A stretch of 64,000 nucleotides of DNA. Origin: Candidatus Krumholzibacteriota bacterium (GTDB lineage: Bacteria > Krumholzibacteriota > Krumholzibacteriia > Krumholzibacteriales > Krumholzibacteriaceae). The stretch is from NCBI GenBank assembly GCA_016933255.1, contig JAFGBF010000014.1, positions 16,114 to 80,113 of the forward strand. The letters run 5' to 3'. Both the position numbers and the translations under genes were made by a program. This document shows positions 25,035-35,196 of this stretch, in pieces (the first letter of the stretch is position 1; every line of letters begins with the position of its first letter). The notes under the pieces were generated by a model. That model worked only from the letters and a program-made list of their open reading frames with translations. It ran no database searches and had not been told where the DNA came from.

Positions 25035-26375
25035 CTATAGAATGTAGTTAGCGAGATCTTCATCATCAGCGATCTTTTCAAGTTTTGCCTTAACCATGCT
25101 GGCGGTTATCGTTATCTTGTCAATAGCGGGATCAGGCAGGTCGAACAGCAGGTCTTCAAGAAGGCTGCTGAGGATCGTGTGCAGCCTGCGCGCACCGATA
25201 TTCTGCATCTTCTGATTTACCTTGAACGCCAGCGAAGCAATCTCCCTTATAGCCCCTTTTGTGAATCTTAACGAACAGCCATCAGTATTTATTAAAGAAG
25301 TGTACTGTTTAATCAAAGCATTCTCAGGCTCAAGGAGTATTCTTTCAAAGTCATCAGCGCTTAGGGCGTTTAGCTCGACTCTGATCGGAAACCTTCCCTG
25401 CAGTTCCGGAATAAGATCGGATGGTTTCGACATATGGAACGCTCCGGCTGCCATAAACAGGATATGGTCTGTTTTAATCGTTCCGTGTTTTGTGTTGACT
25501 GTACTTCCCTCTACGATCGGCAGAATATCTCTTTGGACTCCTTCCCTTGATACGTCCGGACCGTGGCTGCTGCCTGTCCTCGCAATCTTGTCGATCTCAT
25601 CGATAAAGACTATTCCGGTATCCTCAGCCGCCTTTATCGCTCTTGAAACAATCGTATCCATGTCGACCAGTTTTTCTTTTTCTTCCTGAGTGAGGATCTT
25701 TCTTGCCTCCGCAACAGTCACCCGTCTTCCTTTTTTACGTTTTGGGATGAGCTTGTCCATCCCGTCTGGAAATTTGACCCCCATCTCCTCAAATCCCGCT
25801 CCAGTGAATATCTCTATCATGGGATTTGATCTGTCCAGGATCTCGATCATTACTTCCCTCGCATCCAGGTCTCCATACTCCAGCTTTTTCCTGAGTTTGG
25901 CTTTTGTCCTTTCCCGTCTTTCCTCTGAACCGGGATCTTCTTTTAGTGAAGCGGAAGAGCCGGCAGGCAGAAGCAGTTCAAGTATCGCTTCCTCAGCATT
26001 ATTTCTGGCCTTCTCTTCTACTTCCAGGAATATCCGGTCCTTCTCAAGGTTTATGCTTATCTCGACAAGATCTCTTATCATCGATTCGACATCTCTTCCG
26101 ACATATCCGACCTCAGTGAACTTTGTAGCTTCCACCTTGATAAACGGTGCCTGGGAAAGTTTTGCAAGTCTTCTCGCTATCTCTGTCTTTCCTACTCCGG
26201 TAGGGCCGATCATTATAATATTGTTGGGAAGTATCTCTTCCCTTAAAGGCCCTTCAACCCTCTTTCTCCTCCATCTGTTTCTGAGAGCTATCGCGACAGA
26301 CCTCTTGGCATCATCCTGTCCAATAATATACTTATCGAGTTCTTCTACTATCTCTCGAGGAGTGAATTCCCTCAT
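25035..26375 (-). CDS. hslU: ATP-dependent protease ATPase subunit HslU
   Basis: HslU is the hexameric AAA+ unfoldase of the HslUV protease. The 446-residue protein has Walker [15 protein letters not shown] (about 54), the intermediate I domain (about 110-240), Walker [12 protein letters not shown], the sensor-2 region ...[15 protein letters not shown], and the conserved C-terminal tail ending ANYIL that inserts into HslV. The start follows the hslV stop by 11 bases. The motif set is complete and distinguishes it from ClpX by the I domain and [12 protein letters not shown] start. Confidence 0.96.
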   Translation of the reverse strand: MREFTPREIVEELDKYIIGQDDAKRSVAIALRNRWRRKRVEGPLREEILPNNIIMIGPTGVGKTEIARRLAKLSQAPFIKVEATKFTEVGYVGRDVESMIRDLVEISINLEKDRIFLEVEEKARNNAEEAILELLLPAGSSASLKEDPGSEERRERTKAKLRKKLEYGDLDAREVMIEILDRSNPMIEIFTGAGFEEMGVKFPDGMDKLIPKRKKGRRVTVAEARKILTQEEKEKLVDMDTIVSRAIKAAEDTGIVFIDEIDKIARTGSSHGPDVSREGVQRDILPIVEGSTVNTKHGTIKTDHILFMAAGAFHMSKPSDLIPELQGRFPIRVELNALSADDFERILLEPENALIKQYTSLINTDGCSLRFTKGAIREIASLAFKVNQKMQNIGARRLHTILSSLLEDLLFDLPDPAIDKITITASMVKAKLEKIADDEDLANYIL

Positions 26376-26386
26376 GATTCCCTGCC

Positions 26387-26914
26387 TTACGCCGTTTCAA
26401 CAGTTATGCTGTCATTCGTGTAAATACATATCTCAGACGCGATCTTGAGTGATTCTGCCACGATCGAGTCAGGAGTCATTTTAGAGTGCTTTAAAAGGGC
26501 TCTGGCGGCAGCCAGGGCATATGGACCGCCGGAACCTATCGCAAGGATACCATCATCTGGTTCGACCACGTCCCCTTTTCCGGATATGATAAGTGAGTGT
26601 TCTGAATCTATGACAGCGAGGAGTGCCTCAAGGTTTCTGAGGATCTTGTCGCTTCTCCATTCTTTTGCCGTCTCTACGGCCGCTTTCATCAGGTTGTTAT
26701 TAAACTGTTCCAGTTTTCCTTCGAATTTTGAAAAGAGAGTCATAGCATCGGCAGTGCTTCCCGCGAACCCCGCAAGGACATGGCCATCTCCTATACGCCT
26801 GATCTTTTTCGCTCCATGCTTCACCACTGTCGTACCAAAAGTGACCTGTCCGTCCCCTCCCAAAGCTGCTTTCTTTCCTTTTCTGAGGCCCAGTATCGTA
26901 GTTCCTTTAAACAT
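26387..26914 (-). CDS. hslV: ATP-dependent protease subunit HslV
   Basis: This is the proteasome-like peptidase of HslUV. The 175-residue sequence has [10 protein letters not shown], so maturation should expose a threonine nucleophile near residue 5 after removal of a four-residue propeptide (MFKG), followed by [23 protein letters not shown] and the [14 protein letters not shown] segment are also typical. GGAGGAG precedes the ATG. It precedes hslU, as in most genomes with this system. Length is normal. Confidence 0.95.
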   Translation of the reverse strand: MFKGTTILGLRKGKKAALGGDGQVTFGTTVVKHGAKKIRRIGDGHVLAGFAGSTADAMTLFSKFEGKLEQFNNNLMKAAVETAKEWRSDKILRNLEALLAVIDSEHSLIISGKGDVVEPDDGILAIGSGGPYALAAARALLKHSKMTPDSIVAESLKIASEICIYTNDSITVETA

Positions 26915-27030
26915 CTTCTCCTCCAGAGAAATACTTCATGAATAACTATATCTAATTGATTTGTTCAATTAATTCAATCTTTTTCAAAGCGGCTTTGGAG
27001 CCCACAAAAGTCTTACGCCCCGCCTTTTTG

Positions 27031-27954
27031 TCATGCTCTCGGGTGTGCCTGATCATAGATCTCGCGGAGCCTTTCAGTCGTTACGTGCGTGTATATCTGG
27101 GTCGTGGTAAGGCTGACATGCCCCAGAAGGTCCTGTACGGCCCTCAGGTCAGCACCGGCATCGAGCAGATGCGTCGCGAATGTATGCCTGAGGACATGCG
27201 GGCTCATCTTTGAAAGTGTCTCGATCTGGGAAAGATACTTTTTTACGATTCGCTGAATCGTTCTTTTGCTGATCCTGCTTCCGCTCGGGCCGGCAATCAA
27301 GGGCATCTCTTTGTTGCCTCCGGGGTGAAGCTCACCATTCAATTCAATCGAGGGGATATTATATTCGCTTTGAAGGTATGTTTTAAGTGCTTTCGCCGCC
27401 TCCCCTGCAAGGGGAAGAAGCCGTTCCTTGTTCCTTTTTCCAAGGACATGGATCGTTCCCTTTCCAAAATCACAATCACCTACATTACACCCCGTGAGTT
27501 CCGAAAGCCGCATCCCCGTACCGTAAAGCAGTTCAAGGACTGTTCTGTCCCGAATCCCTTTCGTACAGGTCATGTCAGGTATATCCATCATCTGTCTGAT
27601 CATATCTTTTCCCGCGAATACCGGCAGATCCCTGCCTTTTTTAGGGTTCGACAGGCCAGTAACGGGGTTTTTTCCGATCTCTCCGGTTTTTGTGCAATAG
27701 GCAAAGAATGATCTCAAGGAAGCTATTTTTCTTGAGATGCTTCGGGGTGAATACCCCTTTCTCGAGAGGGAACCAAGAAATGAACGTACGAAGAAAGTAT
27801 CGACCGATCCTAGAACGGGAGTTTTTCCAGTCTGTATCCGTAGAAAATCAAAGAACTGGATGAGGTCCCCCTCGTAAGCCCTTAGCGTAGCTTCCGATAC
27901 TCTCTGCTCCACACCAAGGTGCAGGATGTATTTTTTCAATATCTCCAGCATCAT
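27031..27954 (-). CDS. xerC: Tyrosine recombinase XerC
   Basis: This 307-residue recombinase has an N-terminal SAM-like domain (YILHLGVEQRVSEATLRAYE) and the catalytic motifs GMRLSELTG, HVLRHTFATHLLDAG, LGHVSLTTTQIYTH with the tyrosine nucleophile, ending in YDQAHPRA. It is the second Xer recombinase of the window. The trmFO-xerC-hslVU order marks it as XerC, partner of XerD at 12610-13530. Two ATGs stand in tandem at the start. The 116-base gap to hslV shows no promoter I can support. Confidence 0.86.
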   Translation of the reverse strand: MMLEILKKYILHLGVEQRVSEATLRAYEGDLIQFFDFLRIQTGKTPVLGSVDTFFVRSFLGSLSRKGYSPRSISRKIASLRSFFAYCTKTGEIGKNPVTGLSNPKKGRDLPVFAGKDMIRQMMDIPDMTCTKGIRDRTVLELLYGTGMRLSELTGCNVGDCDFGKGTIHVLGKRNKERLLPLAGEAAKALKTYLQSEYNIPSIELNGELHPGGNKEMPLIAGPSGSRISKRTIQRIVKKYLSQIETLSKMSPHVLRHTFATHLLDAGADLRAVQDLLGHVSLTTTQIYTHVTTERLREIYDQAHPRA

Positions 27955-28003
27955 CAGCTGAATATATCACAGCAATAAAGGGACGCACAAGGTATAAGAG
28001 GGA

Positions 28004-29296
28004 TTACGAGGACTCTAGAAAACGTTCAAGAGCAGCAACAGATCTCTCATATTTGAGCCTTTTTCTGTCTTTCCTCTTTCCGTCAACGGCGGGAAGAATG
28101 CCAAAATTGGCGTTCATCGGCTGAAAAGGAGCTGAGTCATTGGAAAGGTGGCGTTGAAGACCCCCGAGAATCGTCTCTTCCGGGAATATCTCGTCTTCTT
28201 TTCCGGAGATCCTGTTAAACAGATTCCTCGCGGTAAGGAGACCATGTGCTATCGATTCCATATACCCCTCTACCCCCGTTATCTGTCCCGAGAAATAGAT
28301 ACCCTCTTTCATCCTGGACATCTGGACCGCATCAAGAAGCCGGGGCGAGTCAAGATAGGTGTTTCTGTGAATAGAGCCCCAGCGGAGTATTTCAGCCTTT
28401 TCAAGCCCCGGGATCAGTTTCATCAACTCCTTCTGTCCTTTTCTTGTCAGACGGCTCTGAAAACCTACAAGGCCTGCCATCGTTCCGTTTAAGGTCTCCT
28501 GCCTGAGCTGAAGGACTGCGAACGGTTCTTTTCCGGTTGCGGGGTCGATCAGGCCCTTAGGTTTGAGCGGACCGAATCTAAGTGTTTCATCTCCTCTTGA
28601 CGCGAGGACTTCCACCGGAAGACAGGCATCAAAATACCTTTTTTCTTCAAAATCACGGCTGGCTGTGGAGGGAGATCCTTTTAAGAATGCTACCAGCCTT
28701 TGATACTCTTCGCGGCTGAAAGGGATATTCCAGTAATCGTCAGCACCTTTTCCATATCTTGACCCTTTGAATACTTTCGTGTGATCTATTGATTCTACGT
28801 TTACTGATATAGATATCGCGTCATAGAAAAACAGCGTTTCGGAAGAAAATTCGCTTATTATCGCTTCCGAAAGGCTTTTTGAAGTCAAAGGCCCTGTTGC
28901 GATTATTGCGGGTATGGAAAAATTCAGGTCTTTTTGCTCCCTGTTGACGATAACTATCCTTTTTTCATTATTTATTGCGTTTGTCACTGCTGAAGCGAAA
29001 AGATCCCTGTCTACTGCCAGAGCATGTCCCGCCGGGACGCGGGTTTCTCTAGCCAAACCGAGAAGTCTGCAGCCGAGCATGCTGAGTTCTTTCTTCAGCA
29101 GTCCTGACGCGGTCTGAGGAGATTCAGACTTCAGGGAATTACTGCAGACAAGTTCCGCAAGAGAGGATGTCTTGTGAGCCGGTGTATTCTCACCAGGTCT
29201 CATTTCCAGAAGCTGGACGTTTAATCCGCGGTCAGCTAGCTGCAGGGCCGCTTCGGAACCCGCAAGACCGCCCCCCACGACTGTCACATCGTACAT
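28004..29296 (-). CDS. trmFO: Folate/FAD-dependent tRNA (uracil-54-C5) methyltransferase TrmFO
   Basis: TrmFO methylates U54 of tRNAs with methylene-THF and FADH2. The 430-residue protein has the dinucleotide-binding GGGLAGSEAALQ at the N-terminus, SLAELVCSNSLKS (cysteine about 51 region), the GTMAGLVGFQSRL motif and a C-terminal GQITGVEGYMESIAHG. It distinguishes itself from MnmG by size and motifs. The ATG overlaps the topA stop by one base (TGATG). TrmFO usually replaces TrmA in Gram-positives and some other phyla, and this link to topA and xerC is well known. Confidence 0.94.
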   Translation of the reverse strand: MYDVTVVGGGLAGSEAALQLADRGLNVQLLEMRPGENTPAHKTSSLAELVCSNSLKSESPQTASGLLKKELSMLGCRLLGLARETRVPAGHALAVDRDLFASAVTNAINNEKRIVIVNREQKDLNFSIPAIIATGPLTSKSLSEAIISEFSSETLFFYDAISISVNVESIDHTKVFKGSRYGKGADDYWNIPFSREEYQRLVAFLKGSPSTASRDFEEKRYFDACLPVEVLASRGDETLRFGPLKPKGLIDPATGKEPFAVLQLRQETLNGTMAGLVGFQSRLTRKGQKELMKLIPGLEKAEILRWGSIHRNTYLDSPRLLDAVQMSRMKEGIYFSGQITGVEGYMESIAHGLLTARNLFNRISGKEDEIFPEETILGGLQRHLSNDSAPFQPMNANFGILPAVDGKRKDRKRLKYERSVAALERFLESS

Positions 29297-31491
29297 CAGG
29301 GAGCAACCTCATGTTTGCATTCCGGGCAAACCAGATAGCCGGCTTTTTTCTTGGTTGATTTTTCGACAAGGAAGGCTTCCCCGCATTCAGGGCATTTTTT
29401 GTCCGTAGGCTTGTCCCAGCTGGCATATTTACAATCTGGATATTTGCTGCATCCGTAGAATATTTTTCCTCTTCTAGTCTTCTTTTCAGCAATTTCACCG
29501 TCACAGCCTTCCTCGGGACAGGGAATACCCATGGTCGCAGTCTCGGTGTATTTGCAATCAGGGTAATTCGAACAAGCGATGAATTTGCCGAATCTTCCTG
29601 ATTTATATTTCAGTTCCCCGCCGCACTTTGGGCACTTCTTTTCTATTTTTTCCTCTTCTTCAGTCGATTTGGCAAATTTACATTCGGGATAACCCGGGCA
29701 AGCCAGGAAAATACCGTTTCTGCTCCATTTTTTTACAAGCTTCTTACCGCATTTTTCACATATCTCCCCGGTCTCTTCCTGGAACATCTTTTTAAACTCA
29801 GCCTGCCTGCCTTTAAATTTTTCCAGGTCGACAGAGAGAGGGTCATAATAAAATCTTACGACATTCTGCCATCTGTCTTCAGCCTCTTCGACCTTATCGA
29901 GATCGCTTTCCATCCTTGCCGTAAAATCAATCTCAAAAATATCGTTGAAAATCTCCGATAAGGATCTCCAGACTACTTCACCGAGTTCGGTGGGTTTCAG
30001 CGAACGGCCTTCCCTTACAGCGTAATCACGGGAAAGTATGATGCTGATGATGCTCGCGTATGTGCTTGGCCTTCCTATCCCTTTATCCTCAAGTTCTTTG
30101 ATCAGAGAGGCCTCTGAATATCTTGCCGGAGGTTCCGTGAACTTTTGCGTGGTGCCGAGCTGTTTGATGAATAATTCTTCGTCTTTGACCAGATCAGGGA
30201 TCCACGTTTCGTCTTCTCTTTTTTTGTCGGGGAAAATAGCCAGAAACCCTTCAGATTTTACTTTTCTTCCGTTAGCCCGGAGCAGATATCTATCGCAGGA
30301 TCTGATGTCAGTCTCACGTATGCTGTAGACGGCCGGAGCGGCCAATGAGGCGAGAAACCTCATCCAGATGAGGCTATAGAGTGCCAACTGGTCTTTTTCA
30401 AGGAATGGGGCCAGTTTCTCGGGGGTCTTAAATGAATCGGTAGGCCTGATGGCCTCATGCGCGTCCTGGCTTCCTTTTAACTTTTTGTAGCCCCTCTTCC
30501 CCTTAAAAACGACGGATTTGCCGTAATTTTCTTCGATAAATACCTGCCCCTGCTGAAATGCATCGGTACTGACCCTTGTAGAATCAGTCCTCATATAACT
30601 TATCAGCCCGACAGACCCCTCATCACCCATATTAAGCCCCTCATAAAGCTGCTGGGCGACAGCCATCGTCTTTTTTGCTGAAAAACCAAGGCGCCCTGCG
30701 GCTTCTCTCTGAAGAGTGCTTGTGATAAACGGGGGCTGCGGGTTTCTCTTTTTTTCCTTTTCGCGGAATTCCTCGACAAAAAGCCGTTCCGATCTTATTT
30801 CCGCAAGGATCTTTTCGGCCATCTCTCCATTGCCGATCTCGGGATTCGCTCCATCTACCTTGAACAGCCGGGCTGGAAACTCCACATCTTCAGATGTTTT
30901 CAGGACTCCATCGATAGTCCAATATTCCTCTGGAGTAAATCTTCTTATAAGATCTTCACGCTCGCACAGCAGCCGAAGCCCGACACTCTGCACTCTGCCG
31001 GCCGAGAGCCCCCTGTAGAACACCTTCCAAAGCGCCGGGCTGACAAGATACCCGACTATTCTGTCAAGTATCCTTCTTGCCTGCTGCGCGTTCACCTTGT
31101 TCATGTCAAGTTCGCGGGGATTTTCAACAGCTTCTTTGATCGCGTTGGCGGTGATCTCGTTAAATATTATTCTTTTGGAAGGAACGCCTGTCTTTTTTAA
31201 TATTTCGCTGAGATGCCACGCGATCGCTTCGCCTTCCCTGTCCATATCCGTCGCCAGAAGGATCTCGGTGCTTTTTCCGGCGACATCTCTGAGCTCCTTG
31301 ATTATTTTACTCTTACCACGGTCATTGACATATTTTGGTTTGAAGTTATTCTCGAGATCTATTCCCAGTTCTTTTTTAGGCAGATCGCGGATATGGCCGA
31401 CAGAGGCTTTTACCTTATACCCTTTTCCAAGGTACTTCTTTATGGTGCGCGCCTTCGCGGGGGATTCCACTATTACAAGGACATGATCCAA
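29296..31491 (-). CDS. topA: DNA topoisomerase I with four C-terminal zinc ribbons
   Basis: This type IA topoisomerase relaxes negative supercoils. The 731-residue product has an N-terminal Toprim domain (VIVESPAKARTI, TDMDREGEAIAWHL), the catalytic tyrosine in LISYMRTDSTRVS (about 302), and a carboxy region with four CxxC...C zinc ribbons (EKCGKKL, CPKCGGEL, PCPEEGCDGE, CPECGEA), which bind DNA. A GGGAGA stands five to six bases before TTG at 31491, directly after the upstream stop; an ATG at 31539 would overlap the previous gene and lacks a ribosome-binding site. I choose the TTG. It belongs to the secA operon and precedes trmFO. Confidence 0.95.
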   Translation of the reverse strand: MDHVLVIVESPAKARTIKKYLGKGYKVKASVGHIRDLPKKELGIDLENNFKPKYVNDRGKSKIIKELRDVAGKSTEILLATDMDREGEAIAWHLSEILKKTGVPSKRIIFNEITANAIKEAVENPRELDMNKVNAQQARRILDRIVGYLVSPALWKVFYRGLSAGRVQSVGLRLLCEREDLIRRFTPEEYWTIDGVLKTSEDVEFPARLFKVDGANPEIGNGEMAEKILAEIRSERLFVEEFREKEKKRNPQPPFITSTLQREAAGRLGFSAKKTMAVAQQLYEGLNMGDEGSVGLISYMRTDSTRVSTDAFQQGQVFIEENYGKSVVFKGKRGYKKLKGSQDAHEAIRPTDSFKTPEKLAPFLEKDQLALYSLIWMRFLASLAAPAVYSIRETDIRSCDRYLLRANGRKVKSEGFLAIFPDKKREDETWIPDLVKDEELFIKQLGTTQKFTEPPARYSEASLIKELEDKGIGRPSTYASIISIILSRDYAVREGRSLKPTELGEVVWRSLSEIFNDIFEIDFTARMESDLDKVEEAEDRWQNVVRFYYDPLSVDLEKFKGRQAEFKKMFQEETGEICEKCGKKLVKKWSRNGIFLACPGYPECKFAKSTEEEEKIEKKCPKCGGELKYKSGRFGKFIACSNYPDCKYTETATMGIPCPEEGCDGEIAEKKTRRGKIFYGCSKYPDCKYASWDKPTDKKCPECGEAFLVEKSTKKKAGYLVCPECKHEVAP

Positions 31492-31504
31492 TCTATTCTC
31501 CCGT

Positions 31505-31945
31505 TTAGTTAAGGTTCCGCGTAGAGCAGTCAGAACCATCGACTACTTCTTCAGGCACATCGGGCGCAAACCCCATGACAAGTTCTTTGATCTCATTGAT
31601 GGAAACCGGAATACGGTATTCCATGCCCGCATTCTCTATGATTATGTTTAATTGAGCCTCAGTAATCCATCCGCCGGTCTGGAGTTTTATCAGATATCCC
31701 TGCGCGTCGGTAGTGAGCAGGATCTTTTCTCCTTCTCCAAGGATCCGGTTTTTTGTATACAGCTGAGAACCTGATTCAATGCTGTCATCCAATATTCCGA
31801 AGTCGAGAATCGTCATAGCCTGACTTATCTCATCCAGCGAATATCCCATTTCTTCCAGCTCATCGTTTATACCTTCAATATCCGCGGAATCAACGGATTC
31901 GGAATCGATGATATATTCAATGATCTCCCTGATGCGTCCTTTCAT
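31505..31945 (-). CDS. DUF494/Smg-like protein
   Basis: The 146-residue acidic, helical protein resembles the Smg/DUF494 family, with RILGEGEKILLTTDAQGYLIKL matching the family pattern of an R-[IV]-hydrophobic-x-xE stretch followed by GFLxxLEQ. The function of the family is not known. In gammaproteobacteria smg sits beside topA, and here it also precedes topA, which supports the call by context. ATG at 31945 has GAGGAG five bases before; an ATG 102 bases upstream would overlap secA and lacks such a site. The family assignment rests on pattern recognition and would need a profile search. Confidence 0.68.
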   Translation of the reverse strand: MKGRIREIIEYIIDSESVDSADIEGINDELEEMGYSLDEISQAMTILDFGILDDSIESGSQLYTKNRILGEGEKILLTTDAQGYLIKLQTGGWITEAQLNIIIENAGMEYRIPVSINEIKELVMGFAPDVPEEVVDGSDCSTRNLN

Positions 31946-31997
31946 TGTTCTCCTCGTCAAATAATGAACACAGCGCCTTTTGCAAAACGAATAATGC

Positions 31998-34900
31998 CTA
32001 GACGGCATCCTTTCCGCAACATTTTTTATATTTTTTGCCGCTGCCACAGGGACATGGATCGTTTCTCCCTACCTTGGGAGCATCCCTCTGGACAGGTTTT
32101 ACTGGCGTTTTTCTTTGTATTTCACTGTTCCCTGCAGTACGGAGCCGATTTTCGTTATCGTTATCAGCTGGAGGTTGCTGCTGAGCGCTGCTGTAGGTGT
32201 CCGTCACCTGGTGAACCGCGACTCCGGAGCCGACTCCCCTGCTTCTTTCTTCGCGATTATCCCTGTCAAGTCTTGCATGGAAAAGTCCCAACAGGATAGA
32301 TCTGTCTATATCATCAAGCATTTCAGAAAAGAGTTGGAAAGCCTCCTGCTTGTATTCGACAAGAGGATCCTTCTGCGCATATGATCTGAGATGTATCCCC
32401 TCTTTAAGATTGTCGAGTTCCCGGAGGTGATCCATCCACTTTTCATCTATGCTTTGCAGCATGATCAGTTGTCCCAGTTGCCCAAGGATATCCTCCGGTA
32501 TCGTGGATTTGCGGATCGCATAACCTTCCGCTGCAGCAGCTTTCAGGTGTTCGAACACGAGGTCGGGGTCTTTTCTGGATTTTTCAGGAAGGGACTCCAG
32601 CTCGAAAGGCACAAGAAAAGTGGTCTCAAGTTCAGTCATGGCCCCGGAGACGTCCCATTCTTCGTAGTCGAGGTTTCCAGGAAAGAATCTCTCGCAGGTG
32701 TTACCGATGACGCTTTCTATAAGGCCGTTAACCATATCATCGATATTTTCGACCTGAAGCATCTCATTTCTTCTGCCGTATATGACTTCGCGCTGTATAT
32801 TCATGACATCGTCATATTCCAGAAGTCTTTTACGGATGCCGAAGTTGTACATCTCGACGCGTTTCTGGGATTTTTCTATAGCTTTCGTCACAAACGGATG
32901 AGTTATTACTTCGCCTTCCTCGATACCCAGTTTATCCATAACTGTGGAAATCCGTTCAGAACCGAAAAGCCGCATAAGGTTGTCCTCGAGAGAGGTGAAA
33001 AACCGTGATGAACCAGGATCACCCTGCCTGCCCGAACGCCCCCTTAACTGGCGATCGATGCGCCTCGATTCATGACGCTCTGTCCCGATGATCTGAAGCC
33101 CGCACGGGACATCTTCCGTGCATTTAGATTTCTTCTCTTCGTTAGGACAATCGGCGCAATCGTCAGGAGTCTCGCACCGGATACAGCACCTTTCACACTT
33201 CACCACCCCTTTTTCCAGTTTTATATCGGTTCCTCTTCCGGCCATATTCGTAGCTATCGTGACCGCGCCTTTTTTCCCTGCTTTCGACACTATTTCAGCT
33301 TCACTCTGGTGCTGCTTTGCGTTGAGGACGTTATGCGGGATGCCATCCCTTTTCAGCATCCTGCTGAGTGTCTCAGAGACCTCTACCGTGACTGTGCCTA
33401 CGAGGACGGGGAGTCCTGCCTCATGGAATTTTTTCACTTCCTGGAGTATGGCCTTGTATTTTTCCCTTTTTGTGCGGAATATAACATCATCATAGTCTAT
33501 TCGTCTCACGGGTTTGTTTGTCGGAACGACATTTACTTCGAGTTTATATATCTTGTGGAACTCCTCTTCCTCGGTCTCGGCCGTACCAGTCATTCCAGCG
33601 AGCTTTTCATACATTCTGAAATAATTCTGCAGAGTTATCGTAGCGAAAGTCTGTGTTTCCCCTTCGATCTTGACTTTTTCTTTTGCTTCAAGTGCCTGAT
33701 GAAGTCCATCACTGAATCTTCGTCCCGGCATCAATCTTCCGGTGAATTCGTCCACTATCATCACCCGTCCATCCTGGACGACATATTCAACGTCTTTTTC
33801 AAAAAGAGTATATGCCTTTAAAAGCTGAGAGAAACTGTGTATCACCTGACTCTTTTCCGCGTACTTCCGGTATGCAAGATCCTTTTTGTGTATACGGTCT
33901 TTAATATCAAGTGATTCGTCAGATTCGATCTCGTTGATCTTCATGCTTAGATCGGGAAGGACGAATAATTCCTGGTCTTCCGCCGAGAGAGCATTTCTGC
34001 CCTTGTCGGTCAGATCGATCGTATTTGATTTTTCATCTATAACAAAGTAGAGTTCCTCGTCGAGTTCATGAAGCTTCTTTTCTCTCATGAAGTCCGCCTC
34101 AACCTTGAGCATCAGCTTTTCATACCCAGGCATTTTTCTGAGCTTCATGAATTTTTTATTCTTGGGGTCACCTCTCCTCGAAAGAAGCAGTTTTACGCCG
34201 GTATCATAGTCGTCATTTTCTTCTTCTGTTTGAACCTGGGGTTTTTCCAGCACGCTCATATAATCGTTGATCATGCGCTTTTGCATGAGAACCAGTTTCT
34301 CGACCTTGCCTCTGAGAAAAGAAAAATTATCGTTTTTCGCAGAACCCTGGACAGGACCGGATATGATCAGCGGAGTCCTTGCTTCATCGACAAGCACGCT
34401 GTCAACCTCATCGACAATAGCGTAATAATGGTGCAGCTGGACCTGGCTCTCCCTACGCATCTTCATGTTATCTCTGAGGTAGTCGAACCCGAATTCATTG
34501 TTCGTTCCGTAGATCACATCGCAGCCATATACGGCTTTCTTTTCTTCGGGGTCCATATCATTCTGAAGACAGCCGACCGTCAGACCCAGGAACCTGTATA
34601 TCTCCCCCATCCACTCGGAATCTCTTTTGGCAAGATAGTCGTTGACCGTGACCAGGTGGACGCCTTTTTTCATCAAGGCATTCAGGTAAAGCGGCATAAC
34701 GGCTACGAGAGTCTTTCCCTCTCCCGTGGCCATCTCGGCTATCGAACCTTCATTAAGTACTATTGCTCCGGCGATCTGGACATCAAACGGGACCATCTCC
34801 CAATTCAAGTCCTGGGAGACGACTTTCCAGCTTTTACCTACATGTCTTCTGCACGCTTCGTATACAAGCCCATACGCTTCATTAAGGATATCGTCGGTCG

Positions 34901-35075
34901 TCTCGCCTTTTGAAAGCCTTTCGATAAACTCTTCCGTTTTTTCAGGGAATTGATCATCGGAAAGCGAAGCGTACTTATCGCCCCACTCCTTGATAGAGAT
35001 GATCTGAAGAGCGAGCCGTTTCATTAATCTTGATTTACGATCGCCTATGAATCTCGACACCAGGTTTTTGAACAA
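31998..35075 (-). CDS. secA: Preprotein translocase ATPase SecA
   Basis: SecA drives translocation through SecYEG. The 1025-residue protein has NBD1 with [11 protein letters not shown], a [14 protein letters not shown] motif, NBD2 ([20 protein letters not shown]), the wing and scaffold domains, and a C-terminal SEC-C zinc motif ([18 protein letters not shown]) that contacts SecB or the ribosome. The start is TTG at 35075 with GGAGGT eight bases before; no ATG fits. It leads a large operon (DUF494, topA, trmFO, xerC, hslVU, argF, Ig lipoprotein, dapF, protease-barrel). The length exceeds E. coli SecA (901) mainly through insertions in NBD1 (about 250-350), seen in other FCB bacteria too. Confidence 0.96.
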   Translation of the reverse strand: MFKNLVSRFIGDRKSRLMKRLALQIISIKEWGDKYASLSDDQFPEKTEEFIERLSKGETTDDILNEAYGLVYEACRRHVGKSWKVVSQDLNWEMVPFDVQIAGAIVLNEGSIAEMATGEGKTLVAVMPLYLNALMKKGVHLVTVNDYLAKRDSEWMGEIYRFLGLTVGCLQNDMDPEEKKAVYGCDVIYGTNNEFGFDYLRDNMKMRRESQVQLHHYYAIVDEVDSVLVDEARTPLIISGPVQGSAKNDNFSFLRGKVEKLVLMQKRMINDYMSVLEKPQVQTEEENDDYDTGVKLLLSRRGDPKNKKFMKLRKMPGYEKLMLKVEADFMREKKLHELDEELYFVIDEKSNTIDLTDKGRNALSAEDQELFVLPDLSMKINEIESDESLDIKDRIHKKDLAYRKYAEKSQVIHSFSQLLKAYTLFEKDVEYVVQDGRVMIVDEFTGRLMPGRRFSDGLHQALEAKEKVKIEGETQTFATITLQNYFRMYEKLAGMTGTAETEEEEFHKIYKLEVNVVPTNKPVRRIDYDDVIFRTKREKYKAILQEVKKFHEAGLPVLVGTVTVEVSETLSRMLKRDGIPHNVLNAKQHQSEAEIVSKAGKKGAVTIATNMAGRGTDIKLEKGVVKCERCCIRCETPDDCADCPNEEKKSKCTEDVPCGLQIIGTERHESRRIDRQLRGRSGRQGDPGSSRFFTSLEDNLMRLFGSERISTVMDKLGIEEGEVITHPFVTKAIEKSQKRVEMYNFGIRKRLLEYDDVMNIQREVIYGRRNEMLQVENIDDMVNGLIESVIGNTCERFFPGNLDYEEWDVSGAMTELETTFLVPFELESLPEKSRKDPDLVFEHLKAAAAEGYAIRKSTIPEDILGQLGQLIMLQSIDEKWMDHLRELDNLKEGIHLRSYAQKDPLVEYKQEAFQLFSEMLDDIDRSILLGLFHARLDRDNREERSRGVGSGVAVHQVTDTYSSAQQQPPADNDNENRLRTAGNSEIQRKTPVKPVQRDAPKVGRNDPCPCGSGKKYKKCCGKDAV

Positions 35076-35099
35076 TAGTAAGACCTCCAGTCAAGCTCG

Positions 35100-35128
35100 A
35101 ACATAGTACACTCAGCGGCTATAATCAA
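35100..35128 (-). promoter_or_regulatory. Sigma-70-type promoter for the secA operon
   Basis: On the minus strand TTGATT (35123-35128) is followed after 17 bases by TATGTT (35100-35105), giving a leader of about 20 bases before the secA TTG start. A TTGACA further upstream (about 35160) lacks a matching -10. The promoter lies in the 120-base gap after the PQQ-propeller gene. Confidence 0.55.
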
Positions 35129-35196
35129 GCCCGACTGCGTAATATCTCTTTTGAGGATGTGTCAAGAGAAGTGCTGATCTATTCAGCCCTTCCCTG

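Noticed and set aside
25690..26448. A long open frame on the plus strand, opposite hslU.
   Set aside because: It is a serine/leucine-rich antisense shadow of a well-supported gene with no ribosome-binding site; similar shadows lie opposite rpsA, secA and the GGDEF gene.
26955..27030. A short minus-strand frame after xerC (KKAGRKTFVGSKAALKKIE...) that looks protein-like.
   Set aside because: It overlaps the end of xerC in another frame, has no start codon or ribosome-binding site, and xerC ends normally in AHPRA. Best treated as chance.
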